A DNA stretch of 32,280 nucleotides, from positions 1 to 32,280 of the forward strand of contig CAYMAT010000011.1 in the NCBI GenBank assembly GCA_964388495.1, read 5' to 3'. This document shows positions 1 through 7,261 of this stretch, one piece after another. The position numbers and the translations under genes were made by a program. The notes under the pieces were generated by a model. The model did no database searches, was not told the origin of the DNA, and was given only the letters and a program-made list of their open reading frames with translations. The DNA comes from CAYMAT01 sp964388495 (GTDB lineage: Bacteria; Patescibacteriota; Gracilibacteria; Peribacterales; Peribacteraceae). Position 1 is the first letter of the stretch. The number at the start of each line of letters is the position of its first letter.

Positions 1-31
1 GCAGGCGCTCTACCAGCTGAGCTACAGCCCC
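1..31 (-). tRNA. tRNA, probably Ala, 5' part only
   Basis: Read on the minus strand, these bases give the acceptor strand GGGGCTG, a normal D-arm (TAGCTCAGCTGGTAGAGC) and the start of the anticodon stem (GCCTGC). The gene is cut by the window edge before the anticodon, so identity rests on the 5' half, which matches the usual bacterial tRNA-Ala. Other isoacceptors are not excluded. Confidence 0.8.
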
Positions 32-94
32 ACACGGGTTTTCTGGTAGGCGCATTGTACGGGAGAACTCCCTGATTTCAATTGCCGCTTCCGG

Positions 95-100
95 TATCCT
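95..100 (+). promoter_or_regulatory. -10-like element just upstream of the 108 start
   Basis: TATCCT ends 7 bases before the ATG at 108, so a transcript would start at or next to the start codon. No good -35 is visible. The claim rests on the same geometry recurring at other starts in this window. Confidence 0.35.
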
Positions 101-107
101 TGCTGGT

Positions 108-905
108 ATGGAGAGCAATCTCCGTTCTGACGTTTCCTCCGGCGAAACGGGGAAGAGCGCGCAAACCGTGCCCCATGCGTTACGGCAGGCTTTTACCGCG
201 GCTCTGGGGCTTTTCCTGGCGGAACAGGGGCTGAAGGCCCAGGAGAAAAACGGCCCTCCCCTTCCCCTGGATCATATTGAGAAACTGACGGAAAAGATGG
301 GTCATGACGATTTCCACGAGCGCGAAGACGCCTTCCGCACCCTGCTCAAGGGCTGTACCAGTAAAGAGAGCATCCTTGCCGCTGCCCAAGGGTGGGTCTC
401 CGGCGACGCGGAAATTCGCCGCCGCACAAAGGAGATTCTGCATGTACACAAGGACGTGATACTGAAGGAATATCCGGAGCCCAAAATAGAGGGATACCTT
501 CCTCTGGATATGACCTTCTTTTTTCCCGGAACGCCGGTGAAGGTGCCGCCCATTTTCCACGGCGCAGAGAGTCTTTCCGCCCATCAATTGCGCGGTTATT
601 ACGTGCACAAGGCTGACGACGGCTCCGGGTTCCCCAATTACTCCGGCGCGTATAAACATTTCCTCACAGACATGCACGGATACAACGTGGATGAGGCTTT
701 AAAGGATCCGGCACGCGGGGAAGCCTTCATGAAGTGGAGGGAGAAAAACCCCGCAGGCAGCAAGAACGCCTTTCTTCAGGAGCGATTCAAGGACCAGTTG
801 GATACCGGGAAAAAACGGACGGAGCGGCTGGTGCAGGAAATCGACGCAACGGCCCGGGTGATCCCGGTGCATATCCGTAAATCGTGGCTGTATCTGTCAC
901 GATGA
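108..905 (+). CDS. Uncharacterised protein with a HEAT-like helical segment
   Basis: This 265-residue soluble protein has no signal peptide or membrane segment. Residues ~57-110 contain the pattern HIEKL..MGHDDFHERE, then a helix, then SGDAEIRRRTKEIL. That resembles the single HEAT-like unit (Asp-Asp-Phe, Arg-Glu, then Asp-x-Glu-x-Arg-Arg-Arg) I associate with many Planctomycetes proteins. The rest is charged and unfamiliar, and no catalytic motif was found. The ATG at 108 has a -10-like hexamer 7 bases upstream and no Shine-Dalgarno sequence. It converges on the purP-like gene at 916 with only 10 bases between the stops. Function unknown. The frame is long, and antisense frames over it look like shadows. 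Confidence 0.75.
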   Translation: MESNLRSDVSSGETGKSAQTVPHALRQAFTAALGLFLAEQGLKAQEKNGPPLPLDHIEKLTEKMGHDDFHEREDAFRTLLKGCTSKESILAAAQGWVSGDAEIRRRTKEILHVHKDVILKEYPEPKIEGYLPLDMTFFFPGTPVKVPPIFHGAESLSAHQLRGYYVHKADDGSGFPNYSGAYKHFLTDMHGYNVDEALKDPARGEAFMKWREKNPAGSKNAFLQERFKDQLDTGKKRTERLVQEIDATARVIPVHIRKSWLYLSR

Positions 906-915
906 AATGCGCTGA

Positions 916-2049
916 TCACGTCAGCACTTTGTCCAGCGCCTTGGCATCCACTGCTGAGCGGATCTCCATCGCAATCCTCTCCCCCATGCTCACAGCCCGA
1001 CCATAGCGGTACGTGCTGTAGGGCGTTGCGGCGATACCAGGGGATCCGGGGACGCGGAGGCTGATATCAAAGGTAACGATGTCTTCCTTCCCCTCCTCTG
1101 CCACCACGGCCCCCTGAAGGGCAAAAGGTCCGATAATCCCTTTCTGCGCGGGGTCAATGTCCTTCGCAATCTTCTGCGTGGCTTTCACGAATTTCTCGCC
1201 CAGGTCGAACGCCTTCTCCAAGATCGACTCTTTGACCGTAACCGCGATGTGGCCGGTCTCCACCATCTTGAGCGGCACGTGCTTGCGGACGTCCGCCTGC
1301 TGGTCCGCGGGCATGCGGAGAAAGCCGTCCAGATTGGTCTGGCGGCGAGTGTCGGTGCCCAGGAGTTCCAGCTCGCCCGTGAGCGGCGAGTAAAAGAAGT
1401 TGAAGTTCACCGGAGCGCCCACAATGAACTCTTCGATGACTGCCTCGCGCCAATGCGCGGCGATCTTCCCCTCCTTTTCCAACCGCGAACCCTCGCTCTC
1501 ATACTGTGCAGGGGAACTGACAACAAAGAATCCGCGCTCGTACCCGCGCGTCGCCTCACTGGCCTTGACCAGGACGGGGCGATCAATGTCTTTGGCGTTC
1601 GCAAAGATTTTGGGAGAGCGGATCCCCGCATCGTTCATGAGATGGTACTGGTTGTAGGGCTGATCCCGCTCCTCCAGCTTGAGGAGATGCCGTGAACCGA
1701 AGATAGGGATGCGGAAGTCGTTCTCCACCTTGGAAAAATCGTCAAAATAGACCCAGAAATACCGGTTATGGATGAAGATCGTATTATACTCCCGCATCAT
1801 TTTTTGATGCGTATCGTCCAATATGTCCTGGAATTCCGTTACCGTCAGTACATCGTCAATACATCCTGTTTTTCCGTTCTTCTTGTAATACTTTGCGTAC
1901 GTTTTTTCGCGCCCTTTTTTTGCGACGACCAATGTTTTGAAACCTTCTCGCGCGGCACCGGACGATACATCCAACGCGCTGTGGCCGCCCAGGCTCGCGA
2001 CCGTTAATTTTTTCGTGTCGTAGCCGGAAAGGAGAGAGGTAACATCCAT
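916..2049 (-). CDS. PurP-family ATP-grasp ligase, second paralogue (PurP2-like)
   Basis: This 377-residue protein resembles archaeal PurP, the ATP- and formate-dependent ligase that converts AICAR to FAICAR late in purine synthesis. Visible family features are the N-terminal VASLGGHSALDV segment (~17-28), IPIFGSRHLLKLEER (~114-128), RPVLVKASEATRGYERGFFV (~157-176), EEFIVGAPVNFNFFYSPLTG (~206-225) and the C-terminal TFDISLRVPGSPG (~325-337). The ending FDISLRVPGSPG differs from the FEISARIVAGTNP of its neighbour and matches the second PurP paralogue that some archaea carry, whose exact role is less certain. It lies 94 bases downstream of the other purP gene on the same strand, separated by a palindromic repeat. 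The start ATG at 2049 has TACACT 7 bases upstream and no Shine-Dalgarno sequence. Family assignment is firm; substrate is inferred. Confidence 0.85.
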   Translation of the reverse strand: MDVTSLLSGYDTKKLTVASLGGHSALDVSSGAAREGFKTLVVAKKGREKTYAKYYKKNGKTGCIDDVLTVTEFQDILDDTHQKMMREYNTIFIHNRYFWVYFDDFSKVENDFRIPIFGSRHLLKLEERDQPYNQYHLMNDAGIRSPKIFANAKDIDRPVLVKASEATRGYERGFFVVSSPAQYESEGSRLEKEGKIAAHWREAVIEEFIVGAPVNFNFFYSPLTGELELLGTDTRRQTNLDGFLRMPADQQADVRKHVPLKMVETGHIAVTVKESILEKAFDLGEKFVKATQKIAKDIDPAQKGIIGPFALQGAVVAEEGKEDIVTFDISLRVPGSPGIAATPYSTYRYGRAVSMGERIAMEIRSAVDAKALDKVLT

Positions 2050-2056
2050 TTACAGA

Positions 2057-2085
2057 AGTGTACTAGAAATTATGTAATTCGTTAA
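2057..2085 (-). promoter_or_regulatory. Promoter for the PurP2-like gene
   Basis: On the minus strand, -35 TTAACG (2080-2085) and -10 TACACT (2057-2062) are separated by 17 bases. The -10 ends 7 bases before the ATG at 2049. The -35 lies inside the AT-rich intergenic repeat. Confidence 0.45.
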
Positions 2086-2136
2086 TTCGTGATTCGTTAT
2101 TAGTAACTCAATAACGAATTACTAATGACGAGAATG
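2076..2136. repeat. AT-rich palindromic intergenic repeat, copy 1
   Basis: The word ATTCGTTA and its complement recur here. The core is a perfect 10-bp inverted repeat, ATTCGTTATT (2092-2101) and AATAACGAAT (2110-2119), with an 8-base loop. Closely related words form copy 2 at 25909-25963. The composition is far more AT-rich than the flanking genes. Confidence 0.75.
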
Positions 2137-2143
2137 TTTCGAA

Positions 2144-3196
2144 TTACCCAAGAATCTCTTTAAGTCTCCCCTGCTCAATCGCCTGCTTGATGTCCCGGGC
2201 GATGCGGCGGCCGGTGCTCATGGGCACGTCGTACTTGAGCGCTGTATAGGGCGAGCCTTCGATGAACGGATTGGTGCCGGCCACGATACGTGCGGAAATC
2301 TCAAAGACGTAGACCTGCAGTTTGCGGGTGACGATGGATTCCAGACAGAACGGGCCAAAGAGCCCCTTCCCCGCTCCCAGCTTCTGGCTTTCCTGCACCA
2401 CGCGGTCCCCCATTTCAAAGAGATCCGGGAGCATGGACTCGCGGATGACAATGGGGAAATTGCCGACGATGGTGTAGCTGGTGTGAATGTTGGCGGCCAG
2501 CTGGTCCTCTGCGCGGATGCGGCCGATGGAATCGGCGTTGCTTTCGTAACGCTTGTCCATGCCCATGATCTCCAGCTCCCCCGTGATGGGCGAATAGAAG
2601 TAGTGCACGTAGACGGGCACGCCCACGATGTACTCCTGGATCACGAAGTCGTTCTCCTCCGGATACTTGCGGTTCTTCACTTCATAGAACTGCTCCGCGG
2701 ACTTGGCGACGAAATAGCCGAATCCCCCTCCGGCGCCATGGAATTTGACGATCACCGGACGGTCGATATCCTCCGGTTTCTCAAAGACCCGTGGCAGGAG
2801 AAGATCGGCTTTGGTAAGCCATTCGCGCTCCATGGTGCGGTTGCTCTCCCACTCCAGGATTTCCTTGGTTCCGTAGTACATCACCTGCATCTTGAGCACG
2901 CGCTCGTGGCCCATGTAACTGACAAAGGATCCGTGCGGGATGATGATGGCATTGCGCTTGCGGAGTTCCTCCTCCAACTTGGCATCCCACTGTTCCCATT
3001 CGTCCACCAAAATCATCTCGTCCGCAACGCCGTACGACTTGTACGGCCGCTCCTTCCCCTTTTTGCAGATGACCAGGTTACGCATGCCTTCATCGCGCGC
3101 GCCTTTGAGGATCTGCAGCGCTGAATGGCTGCCCATGGTGGCGATGACAAAATCCTTGGGGTTCTTGGATGCCGGAATGGTGAGTGCGGGAGTCAT
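2144..3196 (-). CDS. purP: Formate-dependent AICAR formyltransferase (FAICAR synthetase), PurP family
   Basis: This ~350-residue ATP-grasp ligase strongly resembles archaeal PurP, which joins formate to AICAR using ATP to give FAICAR (purine synthesis, cytosol). Family blocks are recognisable throughout: IATMGSHSALQILKGARDEG near the N-terminus, IIPHGSFVSYMG, ILEWESNRTMEREWL, DRPVIVKFHGAGGGFGYF (the ATP-binding core), QEYIVGVPVYVHYFYSPITG, GMDKRYESNADSIGRI, GNFPIVIRESMLPDLFEMGD, GLFGPFCLES and the C-terminal ending FEISARIVAGTNPF. I chose ATG 3196 rather than the upstream in-frame TTG (3253), because it puts IATMGSH at the usual distance from the N-terminus and places a promoter (3213-3241) upstream. 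Most bacteria do this step with PurH, so a PurP pair in a bacterium-like contig is notable. Confidence 0.93.
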   Translation of the reverse strand: MTPALTIPASKNPKDFVIATMGSHSALQILKGARDEGMRNLVICKKGKERPYKSYGVADEMILVDEWEQWDAKLEEELRKRNAIIIPHGSFVSYMGHERVLKMQVMYYGTKEILEWESNRTMEREWLTKADLLLPRVFEKPEDIDRPVIVKFHGAGGGFGYFVAKSAEQFYEVKNRKYPEENDFVIQEYIVGVPVYVHYFYSPITGELEIMGMDKRYESNADSIGRIRAEDQLAANIHTSYTIVGNFPIVIRESMLPDLFEMGDRVVQESQKLGAGKGLFGPFCLESIVTRKLQVYVFEISARIVAGTNPFIEGSPYTALKYDVPMSTGRRIARDIKQAIEQGRLKEILG

Positions 3197-3212
3197 AGGG
3201 GTATTTCGGGAG

Positions 3213-3241
3213 ACGGTATCAAAAAGAACGCATAAGTTCAA
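3213..3241 (-). promoter_or_regulatory. Promoter for purP
   Basis: On the minus strand, TTGAAC (3236-3241), a 17-base spacer and TACCGT (3213-3218) precede the ATG at 3196. The leader would be only about 10 bases long. Confidence 0.5.
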
Positions 3242-3251
3242 CTCTGAATGC

Positions 3252-3280
3252 AAAAAAACGCCCCGGGGACGGAGCGTTTT
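3252..3280 (-). terminator. Rho-independent terminator after the 3299-3928 gene
   Basis: Read on the minus strand, AACGC-T-CC pairs with GG-G-GCGTT around a short C-rich loop, followed by seven Ts. It lies between the stop of the anchored protein and the purP promoter. Confidence 0.8.
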
Positions 3281-3298
3281 GATCGTGTCGAACGGAAT

Positions 3299-3928
3299 TT
3301 AGGGATACGTGACGCCCTTCTGCTGGTAAATGACACACTGCGTGTAGCGAATGGTCTGCTTTGGGTACTGCGCGCAGTTATTGTCCACCGTAGCGGCAGC
3401 ACTGTGGGTCCCGCCGGACGGAATGTCCGCAGCGGAAGCGGCGGAGGCGCAGTAATCATTGATGGCGTCGCTAAAGGTGGCATCCATCTGACTGCGGATC
3501 TCCGTGTTCTTCATGGTCACGGGGATGTAGCGGTTGTAGGTGGCGCGGATTTTTTCGGCCGTAGCCTTGGCCACCTCGCACGGGGAGGAGGAGACAGCCG
3601 GTTTTGGGGACGAAGACGACTGCTGCGTCTGCTCCTTGAGCGTGGGGAAGGCACTCTCATCCTGCTCGGTGCGGATCACCGGATTCTTTTCCTCAATGCG
3701 GCGGCGTGTGTAGTGGTACGGCAGGGGGGCGCCATGGAACATGTAGTTCTTGGTGGCCTGCGAACGCACCACGGCGTCACCGCGGGGGGTGACAGCGTAA
3801 TAATTGGACGTGCGGCTGACAGCTGCCGAGAGTCCGGACTGCACGACGGCGGCAACAGCGCCAGCTCCGACGATGATGCCCAGGACGGCACCGCAGACGA
3901 CGATACTCACGGTACGAGTGTTCGCCAT
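3299..3928 (-). CDS. N-terminally membrane-anchored protein with four extracytoplasmic Cys
   Basis: With the ATG at 3928 the product is 209 residues. A short polar start (MANTRT) is followed by one hydrophobic segment, SIVVCGAVLGIIVGAGAVAAVV (residues ~7-28), a signal anchor. A Ser/Pro/Gln-rich linker lies in the middle (~110-125). The C-terminal half holds four Cys (in PCEVAK, DYCASA, NNCAQY and TQCVIY) that could form two disulfides outside the membrane. I do not recognise a family. The reading frame extends further upstream, across tRNA-Cys, but the ATG at 3928 begins the signal anchor and has a good promoter (3963-3991), so the longer form is rejected. A terminator follows at 3252-3280, so the gene is probably monocistronic. 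Confidence 0.75.
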   Translation of the reverse strand: MANTRTVSIVVCGAVLGIIVGAGAVAAVVQSGLSAAVSRTSNYYAVTPRGDAVVRSQATKNYMFHGAPLPYHYTRRRIEEKNPVIRTEQDESAFPTLKEQTQQSSSSPKPAVSSSPCEVAKATAEKIRATYNRYIPVTMKNTEIRSQMDATFSDAINDYCASAASAADIPSGGTHSAAATVDNNCAQYPKQTIRYTQCVIYQQKGVTYP

Positions 3929-3962
3929 AGAGATTGTTGGGAAGGAATTGAGTGTTGTGTAT

Positions 3963-3991
3963 ATAATAACATATTTTATAAAAAATAGCAA
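3963..3991 (-). promoter_or_regulatory. Promoter for the anchored Cys-containing protein
   Basis: On the minus strand, TTGCTA (3986-3991), a 17-base AT-rich spacer and TATTAT (3963-3968) form a near-consensus sigma-70-type promoter. It leaves a leader of about 28 bases before the ATG at 3928. Confidence 0.65.
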
Positions 3992-4048
3992 GTAAACGCT
4001 TTTTCCCTTTCTTTCAAACGAAAGCGTTCGTATGCTTGCAGCCACTTC

Positions 4049-4123
4049 GGTGCCGTAGCCAAGGAGTAAGGCAGGGGTCTGCAAAACCCCCATGCGTGGG
4101 TGCAATTCCCACCGGCACCTCCA
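4049..4123 (+). tRNA. tRNA-Cys (GCA)
   Basis: A complete cloverleaf is present. Acceptor strands GGTGCCG (4049-4055) and CGGCACC (4113-4119) pair. The anticodon loop CTGCAAA lies between GGGGT and ACCCC and gives anticodon GCA. The T-arm is GTGGG-TGCAATT-CCCAC. The discriminator is T, as expected for Cys, and CCA is encoded at 4121-4123. Confidence 0.96.
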
Positions 4124-4173
4124 TGAAAATTACCTACAGCAAAAATAATCCGCTTTCGGTTTTCCGTTATTCA

Positions 4174-4737
4174 CTATTTGGCCGTCGGCTCACTGAACCG
4201 CACCGAGCGCATGATCACGTCGATCTCCTGGCTGAGCGTGTCACTGATGCTGACCGGCGTGAGCGCCGTGAAGGTGTAGCCGATATTGGCTGCAACTGCG
4301 GAAACCTGCGTAAAACGCCGTTCTGGCTCGCCTGTGCTGGGCTGCGCCGTGAAGGTATGCATCTCCACATCCTGGCCTTCCACCTCGATGGTCTTGCTAT
4401 CGAGCAGCTTGTACCCGGGCAGGCTCGTGACGGAACGGATACTGGCCTTGCTGTAGTCCGGGGACGTGAGCGGAGTGTTGAGACGCTCGCTCGTGACCGT
4501 CACCGTGGGGGTCTGTCCGGAAACGCCTTTGTCCGACTGGAACGCCGCAAGAACCTGGTCGGGAACCCCTCTCTCCTGCAGGATTTCTTTGTCCAGAAGC
4601 GACCACCCCTTGGGAAGACAGACGCCAAAAACCCCGTTCCAATACTGCGAAACACAGCTGACGGCAGGCGTTTTTCCGCTACCAGTACAGGAAGTTACTA
4701 AAACGAGTGTGGAAACACCAAGCAGGAATTTGCGCAT
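4174..4737 (-). CDS. Putative lipoprotein, possibly PsbP/DcrB-like fold
   Basis: From ATG 4737 the product is 187 residues. It begins MRKFLLGVSTLVLVTSC, a short basic region, a hydrophobic stretch and a V-T-S-C lipobox, so Cys17 should be lipidated and the protein held on the outer face of the membrane. The mature part starts with a low-complexity stretch. It then has a pattern (GVFGVCLPKGWSLLD, ~35-49, later VTVTSERLNTPLT and a C-terminal VIMRSVRF) reminiscent of DUF1795/DcrB/PsbP-like domains; that is a resemblance only. The upstream in-frame extension to 4983 overlaps the divergent surface-protein gene and is rejected. TATACT lies 7 bases before the ATG. The gene is divergent from the surface-protein operon at 4822. 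Confidence 0.8.
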   Translation of the reverse strand: MRKFLLGVSTLVLVTSCTGSGKTPAVSCVSQYWNGVFGVCLPKGWSLLDKEILQERGVPDQVLAAFQSDKGVSGQTPTVTVTSERLNTPLTSPDYSKASIRSVTSLPGYKLLDSKTIEVEGQDVEMHTFTAQPSTGEPERRFTQVSAVAANIGYTFTALTPVSISDTLSQEIDVIMRSVRFSEPTAK

Positions 4738-4744
4738 GGACGAC

Positions 4745-4750
4745 AGTATA
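4745..4750 (-). promoter_or_regulatory. -10 element of the lipoprotein gene
   Basis: On the minus strand TATACT ends 7 bases before the ATG at 4737. There is no convincing -35. It implies a leaderless or near-leaderless transcript. Confidence 0.5.
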
Positions 4751-4805
4751 CACGTACGATCAGAACAGGCGTCCTGTCCATCTTTCCCGAATGCCGTTTT
4801 TCTGC

Positions 4806-4811
4806 TACAAT
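4806..4811 (+). promoter_or_regulatory. -10 element of the surface-protein operon
   Basis: TACAAT ends 10 bases before the ATG at 4822, predicting a leader of only about 3-4 bases. The -35 region (around 4783-4788, TTTCCC) is weak. Confidence 0.5.
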
Positions 4812-4821
4812 AAAACGATTT

Positions 4822-7260
4822 ATGCAAAAACTCACAGCCTACATCGCCCTCACCTGCACCCTGCTCCTCATGCCCATGCCGGGCATCATGGCGGAATCGA
4901 TTTCCGCGGATGATACGGTGGCGGGATTCGGGTCCCAGGTGACAGTCTCGGGGCTCTCGGCGGATGAGACTCTCTCGCTCCATCTTTTGGGACCGGACGG
5001 AACAGAATCCACGTTGGGATCCGCAAGCGGCACCGCCGGAACCACCATCGCCATTCCCGCAAACAGTATCCCCACCCCCGGCATGTACCGGGTGATCGCA
5101 CTGCGTAACAGCGCCATCGTGGCATCGTCCACGTTTGAGGTGGTGGCCAACCGCGTGGACGAGAACCAGTCAACGGTAGTCGCCAGCCGCACATCTATGA
5201 CGGCGGATGGCGCGGACACGGTGGTAGTGACCGTCACCGTGCGCGACACGGAAGGCAATCCCCTCTCCGGACGCTTGGTGCAGCTTATCGGCAGCCGCGC
5301 GGGGGACCGCATCACGCCACTCACGGGAACGCGGGAAACAGACTCACAGGGAACAATGCAGTTCGGCATCCAGACCGGCACCCCCGGCGACATCGTGCTG
5401 CGTGCCATGGACATGCTGACGGGCACGGTACTGAGCGGCGTGGCGCAGATCTCGGCGCAGTCCGCAAGCAAGCCGTCCCCCCTGGGCGGCCAGCTGACCC
5501 AGACGGCGGCAGCCGCGCCGGCAAAAACGTACGACGTGCTTTCCGGATTTGAGGTGACCCCCAAGGAGACAGCGGTGAAAGTGGGTGACGCGCTTTCCCT
5601 GGTCACCATCCGCGCCGTGGATGCAAACGGCAACACCGTGGAGAATTTCACCGGCAAGGTCATCATCCAGACGCCGGATGACCCCAGCTCTTCCCTGCCC
5701 GGCCTGTTTGAGGATTCCACCACGGAAGCCGTGTCGGCCAAAGACCGCCAGGGCTCCCTGACCTTCACCGGCAAAAACCGCGGCGTGTTTCCCATTGCCT
5801 GGACCGTGAGTTTTTCCACGCCGGGTCCCCAGAAGATCATCGTAAGCGATGAAAGCGGCGTCGCCCGCGGCGAGGCCACGGTAAACGTCACCGGCAACGC
5901 GGCCATTCCGGACAACCGCCGCATCAAGATCGTCAGCCCCAAACAAGGAGATGTTATTGGCGGGGCCAGCGTGACCGTGGAAGGCACGGGGCCGGCTCTG
6001 CATAACCTCCGCTTGTGGGCGGACAATGCCTCCGTGGATCCCGCAGCCATCACCAAAGACCCCCCGGTGGCCACCGGAGAAACCGATGCCAACGGAAAGT
6101 TCAGCATGGACGTGGCACTGCCTGCCGGCGCCGCAGACGTGGTGATGCAGATGCAGGATGAAAGCGGGCTGTATGACTCCGGCGTGGTGCGTTTCAAAGT
6201 GGATACCACCGGCCCCAAGCTGGATCTGACCATAGACCCGCGCGCTCCCACGGAGGGCGAATCAGTGACGTTCACGGTGGTCTCTGAACCGGGCATTAAA
6301 GACATGACCCTGCATGTGGAGGACCGTGACGTGACGCTCACGGAAACCACACCCGGCACGTACACCGTGATGATCCCCACCCCCGCACGCAGCGCCCCGG
6401 GCTTCACGCTCAGCGCCACGGATGCGGCGGGCAACGTGAGCAGCGCGGAAGGCGTGCTCTCCATCAGCGGACCGCAACTGCCCCAGGTGCAGAACCTGAA
6501 GGCGGAAGCGGTAGCCGGTGGCGTGAACCTCACGTGGGACCCCGTGCCCGACGACAAGATCAATGCCTACCGGATTGAGGTAGGCAAGACTGCCGAGCGC
6601 GCGGATCTGACACTGGATACTACCGACGCTTCCGGCGCCGGAAGCGTGATGGGCCTTACCGCGGGCACGGATTATTTCTTCGCCGTCCGCGCCATCAGCG
6701 GCGGGGACGTGGGACCGCGCAGCGCCGTGGTTTCCAGCCGCACCCTGGGCATGGAAGTGACCGTCACCCCGCAGGACAGCGGACTCATGCTCCAGTGGAC
6801 ATTCCCGGATGCCACGCCGCTCCAGTCGTTTGAACTGGCTTACGGCTTTGCCGCGGATCAGCTCAACGAAAAAGTGACGCTGGACAGCGACATGCGCATC
6901 TACACCCTGCACGATCTCCTGCCCCAGACCTATGTCCTCAAAGTCACGCCCATTGCGGTCAACGGGCAGCGCATGGACGACCTGGCGGTCATGACATCGG
7001 GCACCCCGCTCTCCGGCGCGTTTCACCCGTCGGCGGGCATCGATACGCCTTTCAACAACACGGACTCCACTGCCCCCTCCAACCAGCTCCATGAATCGAG
7101 TCCTGAAGTGACGCACGTGGGCCTCCCCACCGTGGCGTTCTGGACCGTGGTACTGGCGGCTTCCGCAGGAGTGATCGCTCTGGTGCGCCGCCGCCAGCGG
7201 AAGACCATGGCGCTCCAGGATTTCCTGGTGAACGCCTCCCGCAGGTACGATAACCGCTGA
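4822..7260 (+). CDS. Large secreted, C-terminally anchored surface protein with Ig-like and FN3 domains
   Basis: The product is 812 residues. A signal peptide (~1-24, ending GIMA) is followed by a run of beta-sandwich domains. One unit lies at ~25-112. A Big_1/invasin-like domain spans ~117-213 (STVVASRTSMTADGADTVVV, GNPLSGR, DSQGTMQF). A second of similar type spans ~238-358 (VDANGNTVENFTGKV), with further Ig-like units to ~555. Two fibronectin type III domains occupy ~560-735 (VNLTWDPVPDDKINAYRIEV, TDYFFAVRA). Near the C-terminus a membrane helix (~767-787, VAFWTVVLAASAGVIALV) is followed by a basic tail of about 25 residues, so most of the protein faces outward. Adhesion or envelope architecture is the likely role, but the ligand is unknown. 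It is the first gene of a probable operon, with the kinase ATG one base after its stop. Confidence 0.9.
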   Translation: MQKLTAYIALTCTLLLMPMPGIMAESISADDTVAGFGSQVTVSGLSADETLSLHLLGPDGTESTLGSASGTAGTTIAIPANSIPTPGMYRVIALRNSAIVASSTFEVVANRVDENQSTVVASRTSMTADGADTVVVTVTVRDTEGNPLSGRLVQLIGSRAGDRITPLTGTRETDSQGTMQFGIQTGTPGDIVLRAMDMLTGTVLSGVAQISAQSASKPSPLGGQLTQTAAAAPAKTYDVLSGFEVTPKETAVKVGDALSLVTIRAVDANGNTVENFTGKVIIQTPDDPSSSLPGLFEDSTTEAVSAKDRQGSLTFTGKNRGVFPIAWTVSFSTPGPQKIIVSDESGVARGEATVNVTGNAAIPDNRRIKIVSPKQGDVIGGASVTVEGTGPALHNLRLWADNASVDPAAITKDPPVATGETDANGKFSMDVALPAGAADVVMQMQDESGLYDSGVVRFKVDTTGPKLDLTIDPRAPTEGESVTFTVVSEPGIKDMTLHVEDRDVTLTETTPGTYTVMIPTPARSAPGFTLSATDAAGNVSSAEGVLSISGPQLPQVQNLKAEAVAGGVNLTWDPVPDDKINAYRIEVGKTAERADLTLDTTDASGAGSVMGLTAGTDYFFAVRAISGGDVGPRSAVVSSRTLGMEVTVTPQDSGLMLQWTFPDATPLQSFELAYGFAADQLNEKVTLDSDMRIYTLHDLLPQTYVLKVTPIAVNGQRMDDLAVMTSGTPLSGAFHPSAGIDTPFNNTDSTAPSNQLHESSPEVTHVGLPTVAFWTVVLAASAGVIALVRRRQRKTMALQDFLVNASRRYDNR

Positions 7261-7261
7261 C

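Noticed and set aside
4741..4760. Possible second LexA box near the lipoprotein promoter (GTATACACGTAC)
   Set aside because: The inner GTAT-N4-GTAC core has one mismatch and the outer bases do not match. It is too weak to claim.
4839..6563. 574-codon antisense frame inside the surface-protein gene
   Set aside because: Ser/Thr/Pro/Val-rich mirror of beta-domain codons. The plus strand has a signal peptide, recognisable domains and a membrane helix.
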